Of a stretch of DNA of 64,000 bases, positions 61,890 through 64,000 are shown piece by piece. This stretch comes from Peptoniphilaceae bacterium (lineage in GTDB: Bacteria; Bacillota; Clostridia; Tissierellales; Peptoniphilaceae): assembly GCA_910589545.1 (NCBI GenBank), contig CAJUSY010000049.1, forward strand, positions 13,700 through 77,699. The letters are read 5' to 3'. The stretch's first letter is position 1, and each line of letters begins with the position of its first letter. The position numbers were made by a program, and so were the translations under genes. The notes under the pieces are model-generated. The model ran no database searches and had not been told where the DNA came from. It saw only the letters and a program-made list of their open reading frames with translations.

Positions 61890-62615
61890 TTAAATTTCCA
61901 AGATTTTTCCATTTTTAGGAAAATCGTAGATTACATCTTTTCTTTCAATTATAATTTTAGTCTTTTCATTTATTTTTTCATTTGCTCTTATTAATTCAAA
62001 TAATTCTTTTGTAGGATTAATCGCTGTTGGTTTACCCATCATATTAATCATCGAAAAATCACCTGATGTATCTCCATAGCAGTATGATTTATCAACATCG
62101 ATATCATAACGATTGACAATTTCATCAATCACAGCTTTCTTGCTATTTTTATCCCACATTGGAATGACTTCTCCAGTATACATTCCTGATTTTTTTAAAT
62201 ACGAAGATGCTCGGTATTCAGTTACTCCATAACTTTCAGCCATTTCTTTAACTAAAAAATCTGGACTACCTGAAATAAAAAAAATTAGATGATTATTTGC
62301 TTTGTGAAATTCAATCATCTTACGAGTATATCTGTAGACTTTCTCTTTAACTTGACTGATTACTTGATTAGATATAAATTCATTAAACTCACTACTGAAC
62401 CCTCTTAACTTGTACTTATACACATCAACCAACTCGTTAAGATAATCATCGTAGTCGATTTTTCTTTTTTCATATTTCTGATATGCAGGATACACCTTTT
62501 CATAGTAAAGTTTTTGATCTATTATTTCAAAATTAACTAATTTTTTAAAATGTTCAATCATAAGTGAATCTCTTGCAATAGTTCCGTCAATATCAAAAAA
62601 TGCACCTATTTTCAT
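61890..62615 (-). CDS. HAD-superfamily IB phosphatase
   Basis: 241-residue HAD hydrolase. The nucleophile is Asp8 with Asp10 (FFDIDGTIARDS), motif II is FISGSPDFL, motif III a Lys after PMWDKNSKKA, and motif IV YGDTSGDFSM. The helical cap between motifs I and II marks subclass IB, like phosphoserine phosphatase and CicA. Substrate unknown. It overlaps the membrane protein gene by one base (TAATG). Confidence 0.88.
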   Translation of the reverse strand: MKIGAFFDIDGTIARDSLMIEHFKKLVNFEIIDQKLYYEKVYPAYQKYEKRKIDYDDYLNELVDVYKYKLRGFSSEFNEFISNQVISQVKEKVYRYTRKMIEFHKANNHLIFFISGSPDFLVKEMAESYGVTEYRASSYLKKSGMYTGEVIPMWDKNSKKAVIDEIVNRYDIDVDKSYCYGDTSGDFSMINMMGKPTAINPTKELFELIRANEKINEKTKIIIERKDVIYDFPKNGKILEI

Positions 62616-62995
62616 TATTTTGTACTCCTAGATTCTTCAACTAATCTATCAAATTTTTCAATTATATTACGAAATTCTAAGCTCTTCTGTTTTTGAGGAA
62701 TTGGATTTACTACATCCAAAAATAATGAATACGCCAAGCAAATAACAGCTGTTGCAAATGTAAAAGTGAACATCATCAATAAGTTAAGTCCAAACTTACT
62801 CAAAATGAATAACATTGACAACACAAAAAATACAGCAGAAATAATGAATAGTGTAGTTGTAAATATATATTTTTTTTGTTTATTGTGTAATTTATTATGT
62901 AAAAAATGTACTATTAACAAAAGCACGGCTACAAATACAACAAATAAAAATGTAAAACCCTTGTATTTCCATACAACTGATAAAATTGATCTCAT
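62615..62995 (-). CDS. Small membrane protein of unknown function
   Basis: 126-residue protein that I do not recognise. Three hydrophobic spans lie at about 13-31, 45-65 and 70-90, followed by a charged helical tail (SLEFRNIIEKFDRLVEESRS). The ATG at 62995 has AAGGAGG six bases upstream; the ATG at 63001 touches that site and is not used. It is coupled to the HAD phosphatase downstream, which suggests a shared role. Confidence 0.8.
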   Translation of the reverse strand: MRSILSVVWKYKGFTFLFVVFVAVLLLIVHFLHNKLHNKQKKYIFTTTLFIISAVFFVLSMLFILSKFGLNLLMMFTFTFATAVICLAYSLFLDVVNPIPQKQKSLEFRNIIEKFDRLVEESRSTK

Positions 62996-63196
62996 GTTCA
63001 TCCTCCTTAGCTTATTATATCATATTTTATAGAAGTTTTATGTAATTTAATTATCCAAAATCATAACCACCAGCTTAGCTGGTGGTTTGCTCTACCCCTA
63101 TAAGGGGCTGTTGCCTGCAATGCACCTTGTGCATATTGAATGTCCGACAGCTGCACTGCTTTCTCAATTGACGCTAAAGCGTCTCTTTTTTGTTTT

Positions 63197-63661
63197 TTAT
63201 CTTTTATTCTTTTTTCCAGTAAAAGGATCTATATACTCTTTCAAACTTATTTGGTCTGCTATATAATCTTCCTTCAATTGATTTCTTATATATTCTTGAA
63301 TTTTCTTTGCATTTTTTCCTGCTGTATCTACATAATATCCTCTGCACCAAAAATTCCTACTTCCATATTTATATTTTAAATTTGCATGCCTATCAAATAT
63401 TATTAGACTACTTTTCCCTTTCAAATATCCCATTATTTCTGAAACACTATACTTTGGTGGTATTTCAACCAACATGTGAATATGATCTGGACATAATTCG
63501 GCTTCTATTATTTTTACACCTTTTCTTGTTAATAAATCTCTTAATATTTTTCCGATATCTTGCTTTAATTTTCCATATATTATTTGTCTTCTGTATTTTG
63601 GAGCAAATACTATATGATATTTACAATTCCAGCTTGTGTGTGATAAACTATTATTATCCAT
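63197..63661 (-). CDS. tnpA: IS200/IS605-family Y1 transposase TnpA
   Basis: Single-strand HUH transposase of 154 residues. The HUH pair is His60-His62 (CPDHIHMLVE); the nucleophile is Tyr124 in IQEYIRNQ, with Gln128 completing the YxxxQ motif. It opens NCKYHIVFAPKYRR as in the family. The ATG at 63661 lies 11 bases after AAGGAGG. An open frame upstream of it is rejected. The ribosome site can pair with an upstream CCTCC tract, as described for IS200. The gene looks intact. Confidence 0.93.
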   Translation of the reverse strand: MDNNSLSHTSWNCKYHIVFAPKYRRQIIYGKLKQDIGKILRDLLTRKGVKIIEAELCPDHIHMLVEIPPKYSVSEIMGYLKGKSSLIIFDRHANLKYKYGSRNFWCRGYYVDTAGKNAKKIQEYIRNQLKEDYIADQISLKEYIDPFTGKKNKR

Positions 63662-63670
63662 CGGGATGAT

Positions 63671-63728
63671 AACCTCCTTTGTTAATATGTGCAGCTTGTC
63701 AGGCAACACTATTTTATCATAGGAGGTT
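63671..63728 (-). promoter_or_regulatory. Predicted stem hiding the tnpA ribosome site
   Basis: In the minus-strand leader AACCTCCT (63721-63728) is the exact complement of AGGAGGTT (63671-63678), which holds the tnpA ribosome site. Pairing would block initiation. Confidence 0.55.
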
Positions 63729-63824
63729 TTGTTTTGCTTGAATCTTAAGCTAATGTCTTCCACCTGCATAGCAGGTGGTTTTTTTGTTTCTCTCACTTCG
63801 TTCGCTCAACACACTTAAGTGCAC

Positions 63825-64000
63825 AATCATAACCACCAGCTTAGCTGGTGGTTTGCTCTGCCCCTATAAGGGGCTGTTGCCTGCAATGCACCTTGTGCAT
63901 ATTGAATGTCCGACAGCTGCACTGTTTTCTCAATTGACGCTAAAGCGTCTCTTTTTTGTTTTTTATCTTTTATTCTTTTTTCCAGTAAAAGGATCTTTTT
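63825..64000 (-). mobile_element. Second IS200 copy, cut by the window end
   Basis: From 63825 the sequence repeats 63059 onwards with the same orientation and only a few base differences (for example ctctg for ctcta, actgt for actgc). The repeat period is 766 bases. Confidence 0.88.
63963..64000 (-). CDS. tnpA: Second tnpA copy, C-terminal end only
   Basis: The final codons (DPFTGKKNKR and stop) of a second transposase gene, at exactly 766 bases from the first. The rest lies outside the window, so intactness cannot be judged. Confidence 0.8.
   Translation of the reverse strand, partial: KDPFTGKKNKR

Larger units (their letters stand above)
63059..63824 (-). mobile_element. IS200-type insertion sequence, first copy of a tandem
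   Basis: A 766-base unit with one transposase gene and no tnpB. It has hairpins near each end rather than inverted repeats: CCACCAGCTTAGCTGGTGG by the low end (about 63068-63086) and CCACCTGCATAGCAGGTGG by the high end (about 63765-63783). Further small hairpins (CCCCTATAAGGGG, GACGCTAAAGCGTC) lie after the gene. Boundaries are set by where the sequence starts again at 63825; a few bases may be target DNA. Confidence 0.85.

Noticed and set aside
63662..63796. In-frame upstream extension of tnpA
   Set aside because: It crosses the left-end hairpin and leader; family proteins start near MDNNSLSHT.
63059..64000. Repeated palindromic units considered as a CRISPR array
   Set aside because: The hairpins are IS200 end structures; there are no regular short repeats with unique spacers anywhere in the window.

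Overview
The window is a 64 kb piece of a low-GC, Gram-positive, anaerobe-type chromosome. A Firmicutes origin is seen directly in AGGAGG-type ribosome binding sites, a T-box leader, RemA, IreB, YlbF, RNase J, SepF/YlmG/YlmH, PASTA kinase and PASTA penicillin-binding protein genes. The very AT-rich sequence, a division cluster without ftsA, and a housekeeping sortase next to mraZ suggest a Tissierellia coccus such as Finegoldia or a close relative. That genus is inferred, not proven. Nearly everything is transcribed from the minus strand; the plus-strand exceptions are a UvrD-like helicase, tRNA-Leu(CAA), tRNA-Thr, degV and a sortase.

1-14,050: one long minus-strand run, yicC-remA-gmk-rpoZ-coaBC-priA-def-fmt-zinc protease, closed by a terminator at 6.4 kb and followed by rsmB-rlmN-stp-prkC-rsgA-rpe. 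14,066-18,450: rqcH-smpB-rnr, a ribosome-rescue and RNA-decay group. 18,456-21,405: molybdate transporter modABC behind a nitroreductase. 21,501-25,019: divergent helicase, AhpC peroxiredoxin under a Fur/PerR-type operator, and a secreted DUF1002 protein.

25,197-28,217: four tRNA genes around a gene-poor 1 kb strip. The strip holds two decayed genes, a DUF6883-like toxin-type domain and a small partner-like protein. Next to it are a lipoprotein nuclease and a glucosaminidase. 28,251-34,586: degV, then rluD-like/ung/lspA/ylmH/ylmG/sepF/yggS and a membrane adaptor whose promoter predicts a leaderless mRNA.

34,624-44,262: an operon starting with an Rrf2 regulator and running through a PerM-type transporter, alaS, ireB, ruvX, DUF1292, fur, rnj, ylbF, trmR and a U32 tRNA hydroxylase. 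44,319-49,670: leuS behind a leucine T-box, asnS and rarA. 49,764-60,993: nrdR-ftsZ and the division/cell wall cluster mraZ-rsmH-ftsL-pbp-mraY-murD-ftsW-murG-divIB, with a MraZ operator at its head. 61,129-64,000: sortase, an HAD phosphatase and a membrane protein, then an IS200-type element in a head-to-tail tandem that runs off the window.

Functional threads link distant genes. PrkC/Stp, IreB and the PASTA PBP belong to one wall-stress signalling circuit. RqcH, SmpB, RNase R and YlmH all handle stalled ribosomes. SepF probably stands in for the missing FtsA. No clearly new defence or biosynthetic system was found. The most unusual signals are the decayed DUF6883 locus, the leaderless promoter, the MraZ and AhpC operators and the IS200 tandem.
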